The notes below the pieces were generated by a model, which searched no databases, had not been told where the DNA came from, and saw nothing but the letters and a program-made list of their open reading frames with translations. From Gnomoniopsis sp. IMI 355080 (taxonomy: Eukaryota; Ascomycota; Sordariomycetes; Diaporthales; Gnomoniaceae), in assembly GCA_027946555.1 (NCBI GenBank), contig JAPEVC010000158.1, positions 1-64,000 of the forward strand: DNA of 64,000 bases, written 5' to 3'. How positions within the stretch are numbered: position 1 is the stretch's first letter; each line of letters opens with the position of its first letter. Made by a program: the position numbers and the translations under genes. Positions 33,858 to 43,309 of this stretch are shown here, piece after piece.

Positions 33858-35776
33858 TTATCCTGCCGTGGCAGACGGACGCAAGACATCAGCCGCCTCG
33901 CTCGGCCCAGTCAATTCTGACTGTACATCCTCCACGTGCTCAACATGACCAGCACTTGCTCCAAAGTCAGCTTTTAGCTTTGAAAGATTTGCATCCACTG
34001 GCTCGTTAGCTTCTCGCTCCCCACTCCAGTATCGCACATCGAACCCCTCCAGACGCTCGAGCTTCTCGGTGATTTCCTTCTCATACTCGGGAATTCCAAG
34101 CAGATAAGTTAGCATCTGCGGCTTCTTCCCCGGGATATTTGCCCCCGTCCACCAGCTCTCCGTTAGCGGAAATAGTGTTGGCTCGTTCTGCGCGTTTACG
34201 TATGCGGCCCACTCGTCTTCCGCGGACGATAGCGCCTCAATGGACTTGATCTTGCGATCGCCGTTCTTCTCAGAATCAAGCACCTTGCTGATGGCTGCGC
34301 AAGCGAAGTCACACTGTAGTTCAATGATGGTCGTGCCGTTGGAAATCGCTGTTGGCGCGTACGGCGTGTACGACATGAAGGCGTTCGGGTACCCAGCAAA
34401 AGTGGTTCCGAGGTACGCACGAATCCCGTTCGACCAGTAGTCTTTGATATCTACACCGTCACGGCTCTTCAGACCCATGTTCGTCATTCTGCATCCAACT
34501 ATTAGCTGCGAATCTGTGATAAGATGGGAAGAGGGGATGAGGAGGAGGGGCGGGAGGCAAAGAGGGCTTGGCCAACTTACGAGCCCGAGAATGCGTCGAA
34601 TCCAGTCGCCAAGATCAATATATCAAAATCTATCTGTCTCCCATCTTCCATCTCAATGCCCGTCGAATTGAAAGCTTTGGATGGTGTACGTTTCGTGTTC
34701 ACGAGCTCCACGGATGGCTTGTCCACGCTCTCGTAATAGTCCATCTCTAGCGGCGGCCTCTTGGTAAAGATGTGATACGGCATTTTTTCAGCAGGCAAAG
34801 GGGCCATCTCATCCATCTTTGCAGGATCCGTCATCCTCGCCCTAACCTTCTTCGCCCAAAACTCGTAAATCTTTGCATTGGCCTCGGCCGATAGCATGAC
34901 ATCTGGGTAATTGCTGGCCCAAAAACGGAAACCGCCACCCTGCCAGAGGCTCTCCCAGTGCTTCTCACGCTCCTCTGGCGACACGTCGAGCGTGTTCTCT
35001 GAGGGCCGGGGTACTGGTAAGAAGCCGTTCGTGGACTGTGTCCGTGCAGTGCCCAGGATGCTGTCCAGGTAAAGATGCCAGGCTTCATTTTCGGCCTTGG
35101 AAAGCGGCCGTTGGGCGGCGGGAAGGCAGAGCGATGGGCGTCGCAAGAAGATGGTCAGGTGCTCGGCTTCCTTGGCGACCTCCTGGGTGATCTGTACGGC
35201 TGTGGCGCCTGTGCCCACCAGTCCGACTTTCTTACCCTTCACATCGAGGCCCTCCGGGTAAAAGGACGAGTGGAATACCTGTCCTTTATAATCCTTCAGG
35301 CCTGGGAAGTCGGGAATGTGGCGCTGGTGCAAGAGTCCTGAGCAGAGCAGCAGAAAGCGCGTCTTCGCCAAATGACCCTGCTGAGTCTTGACCGTCCACT
35401 CACCAGCGCCGTCATCCCACGAGCAATCAATCACTCGGGCGTTGAAGTACGTGTCCTTGCTAAGGTTCAGCACCTTGTCGGCATGAGCAAAGTATGCACG
35501 CAGCTCGCGGTGATCGGGATAGCGTTCATTGAAGGTCCATGTCTTGTATACTTCCGGGATGTTGAGTTGGTAAAAAGGGAACTCGGAGTCAACTCTTGCG
35601 CCTGGGTAGCGATTCCAGTGCCAGGTGCCGCCGAAACCATCACCTGCTTCAAATATTTTCGCATTTAAATCGAGTTTCCGGAGCTTGTGGAGCATCGATA
35701 CGCCCGAGAAGCCAGCGCCAATGACAAGCGCATCGACGCGGATTTCAGGTGCATGATTGCCGTTTGTGTCTCCCAT
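33858..35776 (-). CDS. Flavin monooxygenase, Baeyer-Villiger (cyclohexanone monooxygenase-like) family
   Basis: Two exons on the minus strand, 34581-35776 and 33858-34488, join in phase through a 92-bp intron to give 608 aa. The start at 35776 (MGDTNGNHAPEIRV) is preferred over the Met at 35812 because the FAD site follows at normal distance. Motifs: GAGFSG (FAD Rossmann, residues 20-25), GGTWHWNRYPGARVDSE (typical of Baeyer-Villiger enzymes), YKGQVFHSSFYP at the fingerprint position, GTGATAVQI (NADPH Rossmann) and ATGFDAFSGS. The fingerprint is usually FxGxxxHxxxW(P/D); here Tyr replaces both the Phe and the Trp. It should insert one O atom into a ketone or a related substrate using NADPH and O2, in the cytosol. 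It is next to a secreted decarboxylase and a transporter. Confidence 0.88.
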
Positions 35777-36922
35777 CTTGAGCTGGCAATGCCTTATTAT
35801 GTAGTGAGGCACCTAGGTGTGTGGGAAGGTCAATAGAAGATAAATCTTTTTGGTCTGAAAATGTCACCTGGACAGTCTGAAGAGAAACTTCCCAGTCTTA
35901 TAGTTGGGGAACGTCCCGAGGTCAAATACATAGCGTCCTACCAGTCACCTGGCTACACTACCACCCGGACCATCTTGGATATTGATGCCAGTGAATGAAT
36001 CGCCCCGCGGGTGTAACAAGAAAGTCGGCACCCCGCACCATTCTGTTGAGTATGCACGTTATTGAGAAGATCACTTTGGAGATATGGCCGCTGTCCTGAT
36101 CTCTCTCACTTACTGTGGACCTCTGGACGAGCCCCAGAGAATGAGTGAACTGGCACGGTATTTCCTCATCAGGAAAGCCGCTTCGCATGATCATGGCAGC
36201 ATTGAGGAGCTGTGACGTGACGTGCGTCCCAATTTGAGGTCGGTCCCACCTTGAAACGTTGGAGAATTGCGATGGGGTTGGAGAATGTAAAGACCAACAT
36301 GAGGTAGGTAAATATCTAGCGTGTGCCGAGCCTCACACTCCGGAGTCCGTTCGTCCTTGGAACCCCGAAAGTTGAGTATCACTACTGCGCAATCTTGTAA
36401 ATGGACCAACTTTTCGAAGGAGGATATATGCAAGTAATCACGGACCAGTCCCAACCAGATACAGTAAGGAATCAAGGTTTACATCTTGAGATCACTCCAC
36501 ATTAGATAAGAATAAATGCGAGGAAAAGCACGCCTTACATGACAATTGAGTGATGATTACTAGCCAAGCCTAGTAACGAAGTCGTGCCTCTAATGCATGC
36601 AGACCAATCCTTCCACTTCCCGTTCCAGTCATGATCTCCGGTGACTAAGGTTGGATCTCGCAGTGCTGTCTTGCGAGCCATCCCCCTCAACGTCACCTTA
36701 GTTGAGGATGACGGGTTGAAGAGAAATACTATTACGATGATTGGTGGCTGGAAGACTAGGAGTGATACCCAGATTCCTATCAGAATTTCTCGCTGACTCT
36801 GTCCGGCCAAAGAGGTAGAAATCATAATAACCCCCTTTAGGTCGGAGGTTGAAGGTCCATAAGTCCTCACTACTCGAAGGATCCCCAGAACTGTCTTCGC
36901 GGGGCAAGGCTGGAATTTCAAG
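35777..36922. promoter_or_regulatory. Divergent promoter region, monooxygenase and decarboxylase
   Basis: A 1.1-kb region from which the monooxygenase (minus) and the amidohydrolase (plus) diverge, so they may share control. A CACCTAGGTGTG palindrome lies at about 35811. Minus-strand frames near 36.5-36.9 kb have no recognisable features. Confidence 0.4.
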
Positions 36923-38074
36923 ATGTCACCGTGCTATGCAACGCAGCTGCAAATGACATCCTTCCTCCTCCTTCTTAGCCTTCCTATGCTTACGACTGGT
37001 CAAGTATACACGCCACAAGAAGTTATCATCAATTCAGGACGACCGACATTTTACGATCCGTCGACATCCATTCCAGGGAAAATCGCATTGGAGGAACATG
37101 TGGGCAATAGCATATTCTCGGGCATCTACACGACACCCTTTGTCAACTACACCAATGAAGTCAACTTCGACATGCCAGTATATCTTTCCGATATACTGAG
37201 TCGTATCAACAACATTGATAGTCGTGTCGCGAATATGGACGCGGCCAACATCAGTACTTCAATTGTCTTGTTTGGCTCACCCGGGATACAAGGTGTATTC
37301 AACACATCGTATGCCATTGAAGTGGCCAAGCAGGTCAACGACGAGATCTCGCGTATCTACAAAGCCGGGAACTACTCTAATCGTTTTGAGTTCTGGTGCA
37401 GTAATGCCCTTCAAGATCCACCCAGCGCGGCGCAAGAGCTGGAGAGATGTGTCAAAGAACTAGGGGGAGTAGGTAGCTTTGTCGGAGGCTACACCAACAA
37501 CGGTTCGGCGGACAACGTGGTCTATCTTGACGACCCTTCGAATCGTGTATTTCTTGAGAAGGTTGTAGAATTGGACGTGCCTATCTACCTCCATCCACGG
37601 ACTCCGCCTCCGGGCCAACAACGCGTTTACGAAGGATATAACTTTCTCGCCGGTTCACCTTGGGGCTTCTCGTCAGAGACTGCAGGACACGTCCTTCGAC
37701 TGATGGTCAGTGGTATCTTTGACGAGTTCCCAACGCTAAAGATTATTCTGGGTCATTGCGGAGAGGGATTGCCGTTCTTCCTACCTCGGATTGACCAGCG
37801 CATGAGGCACTTTACGCATTACTGGGCTGGAAAGCAGACGGCGCAGTATTACTGGGAGAATAATTTCTATGTAACGACATCTGGAGTGCAGGACGCTGGG
37901 ACTTTGGCAGATACGTTGAAATGGACGGGTGAGGATAGGGTCATGTTCAGTGTGGACTATCCGTTTGAAGATGATGTCGAGATCTCATCGTGGTTCGATA
38001 GATTGGAGATGAACACGCATACCAAGAAGAAGATGGCATATGCGAATGCCAGGAGGATCTTGAAGCTGGATTAA
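36923..38074 (+). CDS. Amidohydrolase-family decarboxylase (ACMSD / dihydroxybenzoate decarboxylase type) with signal peptide
   Basis: An intronless frame of 383 aa. The N-terminus has a clear secretion signal (MTSFLLLLSLPMLTTG from the second Met). The enzyme fold then begins with PGKIALEEHVG, the hallmark start of gamma-resorcylate/2,3-dihydroxybenzoate decarboxylases. Metal and active-site segments follow: IYLHPRTPPP, LGHCGEGLPFFLPRIDQRM and SVDYPFEDDVE, giving His, His and Asp ligands of the ACMSD-like amidohydrolase barrel. Expected chemistry is non-oxidative decarboxylation of a hydroxybenzoic acid or a related compound. Most characterised relatives are cytosolic, so the signal peptide is unusual and implies secretion or an endomembrane location. 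Several Asn-x-Ser/Thr sites support this. A 12-C homopolymer follows just after the stop. Confidence 0.88.
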   Translation: MSPCYATQLQMTSFLLLLSLPMLTTGQVYTPQEVIINSGRPTFYDPSTSIPGKIALEEHVGNSIFSGIYTTPFVNYTNEVNFDMPVYLSDILSRINNIDSRVANMDAANISTSIVLFGSPGIQGVFNTSYAIEVAKQVNDEISRIYKAGNYSNRFEFWCSNALQDPPSAAQELERCVKELGGVGSFVGGYTNNGSADNVVYLDDPSNRVFLEKVVELDVPIYLHPRTPPPGQQRVYEGYNFLAGSPWGFSSETAGHVLRLMVSGIFDEFPTLKIILGHCGEGLPFFLPRIDQRMRHFTHYWAGKQTAQYYWENNFYVTTSGVQDAGTLADTLKWTGEDRVMFSVDYPFEDDVEISSWFDRLEMNTHTKKKMAYANARRILKLD

Positions 38075-40202
38075 GGCTTGAGATTTCCCCCCCCCCCCTC
38101 GCTCTGCTATCGAATCCAGCTATTCCTTGTATCTCTCTGCTATTCCGCATACAATGGATGCATACCACTATGGATCGCCCGTCGAAACAGGGGTGGAGTA
38201 GACAATAATAGAGCTGGTCCACTTGGTCAACATAGCGTGTTTTGGTTCAGGGTGACACAGGCGTCCTATGGATCCCATGTCCAACGAGGATAGAGTCCTC
38301 TTCTGTCTGAGTCTCAATGCTTTGTATAGGGCTTCAGCAAGCACACTCATTGCGGTAAACCATGAGCATGAAGAGGAGGCCTCTGGTCACCTCAAGTCGT
38401 CCCCACGCACAGTGGTTGCTCTGGGCACTGGAGTATGTGCCTAGGACGCCCGTTCAGATCAGGTTATGTTGCATTGTGAACTCTGAAGGCCTCCCGAGCT
38501 CTCCTGAGGTCCCGTACCCCTAACAACTGCCCGTGTGTATGGTATCTCACCAGCAATCCTGGGATGTGATACACACATACCTCATTCGGCATACCAGGTG
38601 ATGAAAAGGGGGTGCCAGAATTGGCAAAAGTCCCGACTTTTCGGTTGACCGTAACGGCTTGGCTCAAGAAGAGCCATCGTTATTGACGTATTGTGTTTTT
38701 GCTGATACTGGAGAACAATTATCTGGGTTGGTGCATAGATGCTGCCTTCTAACATGGATTTACGATGAAAATCCGAGCGACTGCGTTGAAAGTCCAAAAA
38801 AGGCTTCAGGGGGCGGATGCATGTGGGGGTGGGGCACAAGTTGATATTCATGCCTTCTGGGTCCCACACAAATGGCTGAGAAGCTCCTGGTGGAGTCGCT
38901 CAGCCGGCATGCAAGCCCACGCGGGCATTAATCAATGGAATCTTTCAACCATAAGCATCAACATAAGGTTGGTCGAATATGGTGTTCTGATATCGATAGT
39001 GACCTGGTTCTCAGTACACTGACAGCATTACAAAGAATCCCACAGTAAGAGACTGCACCATAATGCCACCATTTGTGCAAATGTTCGTGATCACGGTAAC
39101 AGAACAGGAGCGGGTTCAAGAAACCTCAATACATAATAATCATATAGCTGGCCTTCTCCGTGACCGGATCACAGTGAGCCAGCGTAGATGCAGGGACTTT
39201 CCAGACTCTGCACCCCTACCTAAGTACCGTCAGACGTCTCGACGAAAATAGAGTAGTGGTCCGATCATGAGAAAATCGTTTGTGACATTTAGCTTGATAA
39301 TGATTTCTCTCACTACTATTTTCGTGCATCCTGTTGCTGACCTAGTAATTACGGTCAGCGGTGTTCATCCGAGATTGGGTCCCAGAGCTCGAGGATATGC
39401 TCAACCAGGAAAGCGTGTGTCTCCAGTCCGACGATCATCAGGTGATCTCTAGCAGATCTTTTTTGGCACAGACGGTTGACTGGGTATACGGAGATGAATG
39501 TCCACGACTATTCGTATGTCAGAATCTAGATCAAACCAGTCTGGACTTTCAGCATGGAGCACCGGTGGCTTGTAGATTGAACCGATTGAATCTTCTTCCA
39601 TACTCTGTCTTGTATGCCTCTTGGCGGTGGCAATCTCATTGTTTACTTGATGCAACTACTCAAAAGGGAGACTTTTCCTGTTGAAGGCATAATTCATGGC
39701 GACCATCCCAAGTTGTGCTAGAATATCTCTGAAGAATAACGGGTGTCGTGGTGGACTGGTATGCGGCTGAAACAAGGCTCCCAAAAGGCCCACATAATAG
39801 ACCACTGCGTACGTATCACAGCTCCACCGGAACCTCCCGAAAAGGGATCGTCCCAGCTGTATTCTGAAAGCGGTCGTCTGTAGATGCAATTCAGTCCATG
39901 AAGATATGGCGATCCCCCCTCTGGCAGTGAAGAGCCGCGTAATGGACCCCACAAACCGTCGATTGACAGGCCTCTGCAGACGCCGCGTAAGGCTAGAACA
40001 ATTGGCAGGGAACTCCCAGACAAGACCCCATCAGGAGAGTTTGTTTCAAGCTCTAGCCACTCATCGGCGAGAAGGCAAACCGCTCCCGAGCGATTGACGA
40101 AACATGCCACCACTCACCAAAGGAGTGGACGACGTTGCCCTCCAGGCCTCGAGTCAAGGCCCGCCAATGACCACGCGGTATTTCCTGAGTCATCATCCAT
40201 AG

Positions 40203-40480
40203 GGCCGCAGCAAAAAGCTCAAGCCTTTCTTCGCTCAGGAGGAGGCTTACGAGTTCAAGCCTTGCCAAGATGCATACTCGACGGCCTTTGGCCTGCGGGA
40301 GCCCGTATGTTTCGTTTCGTCGTCCGATGTTGGACTACGAAGCCTCATCAAGCCACTCACGGCGGCCTCTAGAATCGTCTCCACAGAGACCCTAGAAGAG
40401 GTCTCAACCCCGAATGCGCCTATGTATCCCAAACAGGTCAACCAGGCCTACCGCCGCGAATCCTCGATGGTATGTGAACA
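40203..40480 (+). pseudogene. Coding-like fragment, possible gene relic
   Basis: After a stop near 40198-40200, one plus-strand frame stays open for about 90 codons with a protein-like composition (LKPFFAQEEAYEFKPCQDAY, then LREPVCFVSSSDVGLRSL). It has no good start codon or clear splice partner. It could be an exon of an unknown gene or a decayed fragment. I do not recognise the family. Confidence 0.22.
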
Positions 40481-40619
40481 TCGAAGGGCTGATCAACACC
40501 AGCTGTGGGGCGAACTGGAGGTAGAGTGGAATCATGTTTGTGAACAGGAGTCTCCTCAAGAGCCAGGCAGTGGACTCGACTTCAAGTATAAGATGTCTTG
40601 CAAAGAACGTTCAACAAGG

Positions 40620-40742
40620 CATGTCTTGAGTCTTCATCCTCATCAACATCTTCATTCGACCATCTCTTCTTTCCAGTTTCTCCTTCTCAAGCTTCCAATT
40701 CTATAACACTCTTTGACAGAGATCTTATCACAAACCTTCATC
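40620..40742 (+). promoter_or_regulatory. Pyrimidine-rich leader of the repeat-peptide gene
   Basis: About 120 bp rich in C and T (clusters of TCATC, TTCTTT and TCTCC) lead up to the ATG in context TCATCATGAG. Such CT-rich tracts just upstream of the start are common in strongly expressed filamentous-fungal genes. I infer an efficiently transcribed gene; the exact start site is not visible. Confidence 0.4.
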
Positions 40743-41708
40743 ATGAGACTTTCCGCCCCCGTTGTTCTCGTCATGGCGCTGGCCGCCTACGCCGCGCCAG
40801 CCGCAGAGAGCTCTCTACCTTCATTGTCAGGAACTCCACCGCCTATGCCATCAGGCACCGGCGCTCCATTTTCGGGCGAGAAACCTTCCGGAGCGCCGCC
40901 GTCGTCGGGCGCCCTTGCGGCTCCGACTGATATGCCGGCCTTGACTCTGACCAAGCGCGCTGACGCTGAGTCTTCTGCGCCTCCGTCGATGACTGGAACT
41001 CAGTCTCCACTGCCCAAGCCTACAGGCAGTGATTTGCCGTCTTTTTCTGGCCCTCCTCCAACTGATGCCCCAGCTCCGACGGATCTGAGCAAGCGCGCAG
41101 ATGATAAATCTTCTGCGCCTCCTTCGATGACCGGAACTCAGTCTCCACCGCCCAAACCCACAGGCAGCGACTTGCCATCATTTTCTGGCCCTCCCCCCTC
41201 GGGGACAGACATTCCGACGGACGCCCCAGCTCCGGCCGCCACGGAGCTGAGCAAGCGCGCAGATGCTGAGTCTTCTGCGCCTCCATCCATGACTGGAACT
41301 ACTCCTCCTCCGATGCCTACGGGCAGTGATATGCCATCATTTTCTGGCCCTCCACCCTCAAGCGTTCCGACTGATGCGCCCGCCCCGGCCGCCACGGAGC
41401 TTAGCAAGCGCGCAGATGCTGAGTCTTCTGCGCCTCCATCCATGACTGGAACTACGCCTCCCCCGATGCCTACGGGCACCGACAAACCATCGGGCACCGA
41501 AAAGCCATCAGGCCCTCCTCCGAGCGACGCTCCGGCCTTGCCCACCACTTTGCAGAAGATGGTCCGCCGCGCTGAGACAGACGCCGCACCCTCAGACCTT
41601 CCGAGCGACCTTCCCAGCGGAAGCTTACCTCCGTTGCCCTCTTCCACACCTTCAGGAACTCCTCCAGCTGGCAATCCTCCAGCTAAGCCGACTCAGAGTG
41701 CTGCGTGA
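40743..41708 (+). CDS. Kex2-processed repeat-peptide (KEP) precursor, candidate RiPP precursor
   Basis: An intronless 321-aa protein. Residues 1-18 are a signal peptide (MRLSAPVVLVMALAAYAA). After a Pro/Ser-rich leader come four tandem units at residues 73-118, 119-172, 173-223 and 224-276. Each begins AD(A/D)(E/K)SSAPPSMTGT and ends in a dibasic Kex2 site: KR at 71-72, 117-118, 171-172 and 222-223, and RR at 275-276. Units 1-3 contain PTGSDxPSFSGPPP; unit 4 lacks this Phe. A Pro-rich tail of 45 residues follows. The architecture (signal, repeats, dibasic cuts) is that of fungal KEP proteins, which include ustiloxin-, phomopsin- and victorin-type RiPP precursors and also hyphal surface peptides such as repellents. 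The P450, UstYa-family protein and hydrolase downstream favour a RiPP role. The absence of Tyr in the repeats argues against the usual Tyr-crosslinked products. KEP status is near certain; RiPP status is inference. Confidence 0.85.
   Translation: MRLSAPVVLVMALAAYAAPAAESSLPSLSGTPPPMPSGTGAPFSGEKPSGAPPSSGALAAPTDMPALTLTKRADAESSAPPSMTGTQSPLPKPTGSDLPSFSGPPPTDAPAPTDLSKRADDKSSAPPSMTGTQSPPPKPTGSDLPSFSGPPPSGTDIPTDAPAPAATELSKRADAESSAPPSMTGTTPPPMPTGSDMPSFSGPPPSSVPTDAPAPAATELSKRADAESSAPPSMTGTTPPPMPTGTDKPSGTEKPSGPPPSDAPALPTTLQKMVRRAETDAAPSDLPSDLPSGSLPPLPSSTPSGTPPAGNPPAKPTQSAA
40959..41570 (+). repeat. Four tandem coding repeats of 138-162 bp
   Basis: Units at about 40959-41096, 41097-41258, 41259-41411 and 41412-41570 encode the Kex2-bounded peptides. 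Units 3 and 4 are nearly identical over their first half at DNA level, suggesting recent duplication or conversion; unit 4 then diverges. Confidence 0.88.
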
Positions 41709-43309
41709 ATGAGATGATGAATGACTATGGTCGAGGGATCGAATTGGGAGTGGACAACGGCGAGATCGTGCTGGTAGATGGAAATGAAGGGAATTCCATT
41801 TTGTTTTTACATGTATGGTTTGTCGCTAGGGATTTCGTATGATGCATTGTCTGGGAGTTGGCAAAAAAGCTCATTGTCGTGGGAGAAGCAAAGCATGGTT
41901 GAATAGCATGAATGTAGCAGCGTTCAAGCCCCGTTGAATATGAAGCATTACAGCCGGTTTGCAATATCATTCGCATGGAACAATAGTTCGTCAATCTTCT
42001 CATGCCACGCCCTCACCACATTCTTAAAAAAGAACAAGGCTGCGGTCATGCCTAGGTACGTACCCATGTAGCTAGGCACCTGGGTACTTGAGTATTGTAT
42101 AGAGAATACTATTCCCCTACGCAATGCCGCCAATACCCACTTCTTCTCGAACATCAACAGTACGCGGACACTTGGATCAGTGACTTGCTTCACATGTGTA
42201 ATATCAGTCTCTGCAGTTGTTTCGATTATATGCGAGTAATTCGGACATCTTTTCACTGGGTATTATACTTTTGATGGCCATTAGATTAAAGTACACCCTA
42301 TCCCAGTTTGTATAAACAATTGCCAAAAACATGACAGTTGATGTGGCTACCACTGGTACCTGGTCCAAAGCACTTTAGAACCTCTCTCTGTCGCCAGGAC
42401 ATCTCCTGCTCGGAACCCCTTGATATTCACGTCTTTTATGTTTGTTGCATCGATCCACTGTCCGCGCACAGCAACCATTCCAGCAAGAGCTTTCTCTCGT
42501 GCCCTCTGCATCCCCTCTCCCCCATCCGGCAATTCTCTCCTTCATCTTCGCACCAGTTATAGGTGGTGTGGAGTCAGACTCTGTTAGCAGGAGCAATGGG
42601 CCGGGTCCGACAGACCCCTTCGGAGGCCGTCAGGCGCCGTTATCACACGAATTGGTTTATGAGACAAATAATGATGAACAAACCTTTGCTTAATTTTATA
42701 CCCGTATATAGTCACCGTTCTCTGAGTCTTGTATACACTTTTACGTCTAATAAAGCCAACGCGTCGAAGGGCAGCCAAAGGTCGGCTGGACACATAGGGA
42801 AGGGACGACCTTTTATTCCACCTGCATGACAATCACTCAGCAGCCTTGCCTGCCCACCTTTGAATCAAGACAACAGTGGGCAGCAGAGCCGCTTTTGTAG
42901 ATCAAAGTCTGTCAGTGACCGTCAACAACTCTTGAGAGTTCGTTTCTTGCAAAATGACGCCTGGGCAAAAATGCCGGAGCCCGTTTGCCGCTCGGCAAGG
43001 TTCACGAAGAGGAAGAAGTTCTCCAAGGCCTCCCACGGTTCCCTCGTGTCTTTGAACACCCATCACAGGACTTGGCAGAGGGTTGCTGATTGCACAAGCG
43101 TCACCATTGGTTGACCGGCTGGAGCATGATTGTCGTGCTAGTTTGACCAAGGGTTCATCATGGCACGAGTGGGACTTTGCGAACCAGTCAGACAACATTG
43201 GTAAAGAATACGGCGCCGCTGTTCATGTCAACGACCTGGGCAAATTCGGTTATGTAGTTGTATAATATGATGTGACGGACAAGGGTTCCTGTAATCACTT
43301 GTCCACACC
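41709..43309. terminator. Convergent intergenic region, precursor gene and P450
   Basis: A 1.6-kb gap between the converging precursor and P450 genes; both transcripts end here. It has a cluster of CCTAGG-type palindromes at 42050-42085 (TGCCTAGGTACGTACC and GTAGCTAGGCACC). No ORF has recognisable features. Confidence 0.35.

Larger units (their letters stand above)
38075..40742. other. 2.7-kb intergenic region before the repeat-peptide precursor
   Basis: Starts with a 12-C homopolymer (38087-38098). No intact gene is supported. A coding-like stretch without a start is listed separately at 40203-40480. The last 120 bp are strongly C/T-rich. Confidence 0.4.

Noticed and set aside
39267..39452. 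61-aa frame with a signal-like start (MRKSFVTFSLIMISL)
   Set aside because: The hydrophobic start is not followed by a domain, and neighbouring frames do not join into a longer protein.
41138..41674. 178-aa minus-strand glycine-rich frame with repeats
   Set aside because: Its repeats are the reverse complement of the Kex2-repeat gene; the plus strand has the signal peptide and dibasic sites.
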